From Alkalispirillum mobile (GTDB lineage: Bacteria; Pseudomonadota; Gammaproteobacteria; Nitrococcales; Halorhodospiraceae): a stretch of DNA of 64,000 bases. Shown piece by piece: positions 63,153-64,000 of the stretch. The DNA lies in the NCBI RefSeq assembly GCF_003664325.1, contig NZ_RCDA01000001.1, positions 1,116,001-1,180,000 on the forward strand, given 5' to 3'. The notes beneath the pieces are model-generated. The model was not told the DNA's origin. It saw only the letters and a program-made list of their open reading frames with translations, and made no database searches. Each line of letters starts with the position of its first letter. Within the stretch, counting starts at the first letter, position 1. The translations under genes were made by a program, and so were the position numbers.

Positions 63153-64000
63153 TCAGGATGGACTGTCCGCCGGGTACTCCGGTTCCAGCGGTGTTTCCAG
63201 GCCTTCGTTGCTCTGCAGGCGCTCGAGTTCGCGCCGGGGCAGGTCCACCAGCAGGTCCAGCGAGCCGTCGTCCTGTACCTGCTCGTCCAGCACTTGACCG
63301 AGCTGATAGAACCGGGCCCGCAGGCGCCCCTGGTGTACGGGCAGGTGAACCCGACCCCGCACCCGGCCACTGCCCAGTTCCTCGGCCACCGCGCCGAGCA
63401 GGTCATCCAGCCCCCGGCTCTCGGCCGCGGACACCCAGACGGCCTCCGGCTGGTCTTCCTCGTCGCGCAGGACACCCACCGGGTGCTGGCAGAGGTCCGC
63501 CTTGTTGTAGACCGTGAGCACCGGCACCTCGCCGGCACCGATCTCGGCGAGCACGCCCTGCACCTCGCGGCTGTGGTCGGCGCGGTCCGGGTCGGCGGCG
63601 TCCACCACGTGGAGCAGCAGGTCCGATTCGCCCACCTCTTCCAGGGTGGAGCGGAATGCCGCCACCAGGCCGTGAGGCAGGTCACTGATAAAACCGACGG
63701 TGTCGGCCATGATCACCGGCTGGCCGTCGGGTAACTCGAGGCGGCGCAGGGTGGTGTCCAGCGTGGCAAACAGCCGGTCGTCGGCGTAGATGCCGGAGCC
63801 GGTCAGTGCATTGAACAGGGTGGACTTGCCGGCGTTGGTGTAACCCACCAGCGAGACCACCGGGAACTCCTGCCGGCGCCGCGCCTGGCGCCCCTGGGCG
63901 CGCTGACGCCGCACCTTGTCCAGCTTGCGCTCCAGCTGCTTAATGCGGGTGCCGAGCATCCGGCGGTCCATCTCCAGCTGGGTCTCACCCGGGCCGCGCA
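63153..64000 (-). CDS. hflX: GTPase HflX, C-terminal part
   Basis: The gene runs off the right edge; about 282 residues are visible, beginning inside the conserved GPGETQLEMDRR block. The GTPase domain follows with G1 GYTNAGKST, G3 DTVGFISDLPH and G4 NKADL. HflX splits stalled or stressed 70S ribosomes and binds 50S subunits. The GTPase domain is complete, the N-terminal domain is missing. It lies 93 bp before hflK, as in the hfq-hflX-hflKC order. Confidence 0.95.
   Translation of the reverse strand, partial: RGPGETQLEMDRRMLGTRIKQLERKLDKVRRQRAQGRQARRRQEFPVVSLVGYTNAGKSTLFNALTGSGIYADDRLFATLDTTLRRLELPDGQPVIMADTVGFISDLPHGLVAAFRSTLEEVGESDLLLHVVDAADPDRADHSREVQGVLAEIGAGEVPVLTVYNKADLCQHPVGVLRDEEDQPEAVWVSAAESRGLDDLLGAVAEELGSGRVRGRVHLPVHQGRLRARFYQLGQVLDEQVQDDGSLDLLVDLPRRELERLQSNEGLETPLEPEYPADSPS

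Overview
The window is about 64 kb of GC-rich chromosome from a gammaproteobacterium. Its gene neighbourhoods are rpsF-priB-rpsR-(DUF2232)-rplI-dnaB-alr-radA, hflX-hflK-hflC-hisZ-purA, prmA-(DUF3426)-fis-purH-purD and mpl-ubiX. With two general porins, a phasin (polyhydroxyalkanoate granules), ergothioneine genes and an arsenic-type gene set, it looks most like the Ectothiorhodospiraceae, for example an Alkalilimnicola-like halo-alkaliphile. That placement is inference from gene content and protein style, not a search. Nearly all the DNA is ordinary core chromosome: no insertion sequences, prophage or CRISPR array were seen. Genes at both ends (TRAP permease, hflX) are cut by the window edge.

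Layout. 1-2.4 kb: end of a TRAP permease with an IclR-type regulator and a TauE/SafE permease. 2.5-5.9 kb: trxA-trxB-BASS transporter operon, divergent from an ArsR-rhodanese regulator, with a promoter and operator-like palindrome between them. 5.9-12.4 kb: AEC transporter, RsmF-like rRNA methylase, DUF3422 protein, uup. 12.4-15.4 kb: M23 peptidase, bactofilin and a ParM-type actin, which form a cytoskeleton/cell-wall cluster. 15.4-16.5 kb: RRM protein and phasin, the latter with a doubled operator-like repeat at its promoter. 16.5-22.4 kb (minus): hypothetical-prmA-DUF3426-fis-purH-purD and ppa. 22.6-25.7 kb (plus): membrane protein, mpl, ubiX, Lon-N protein. 25.7-31.9 kb: GGDEF/EAL protein, argG, pyrC, der, grxD. 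32-36.8 kb: rnt, rimB-rimK, a lipoprotein and a DUF945 protein. 36.9-39.6 kb: two porin paralogues. 39.9-45.5 kb: lgt, a creatinase-like M24 protein and the ergothioneine operon egtC-egtB-DUF427-egtD. 45.6-46.1 kb: a tRNA operon (Pro, Arg, His, Lys). 46.2-57.1 kb: folD, PilZ protein, radA, alr, dnaB, rplI, DUF2232, rpsR, priB, rpsF, rlmB, rnr. 57.2-64 kb: tRNA-Leu, 17-kDa-antigen-type lipoprotein, purA, hisZ, hflC, hflK, hflX.

The most interesting features are: (1) the thioredoxin/BASS transporter operon facing an ArsR regulator whose only cysteines sit in a rhodanese domain; (2) the bactofilin-M23-ParM-like actin cluster; (3) the phasin promoter with two identical 13-bp repeats covering -35 and -10; (4) the ergothioneine operon with an embedded DUF427 gene and a neighbouring ligand-less M24 protein; (5) a RimB-RimK pair in a genome whose S6 does not end in glutamate.
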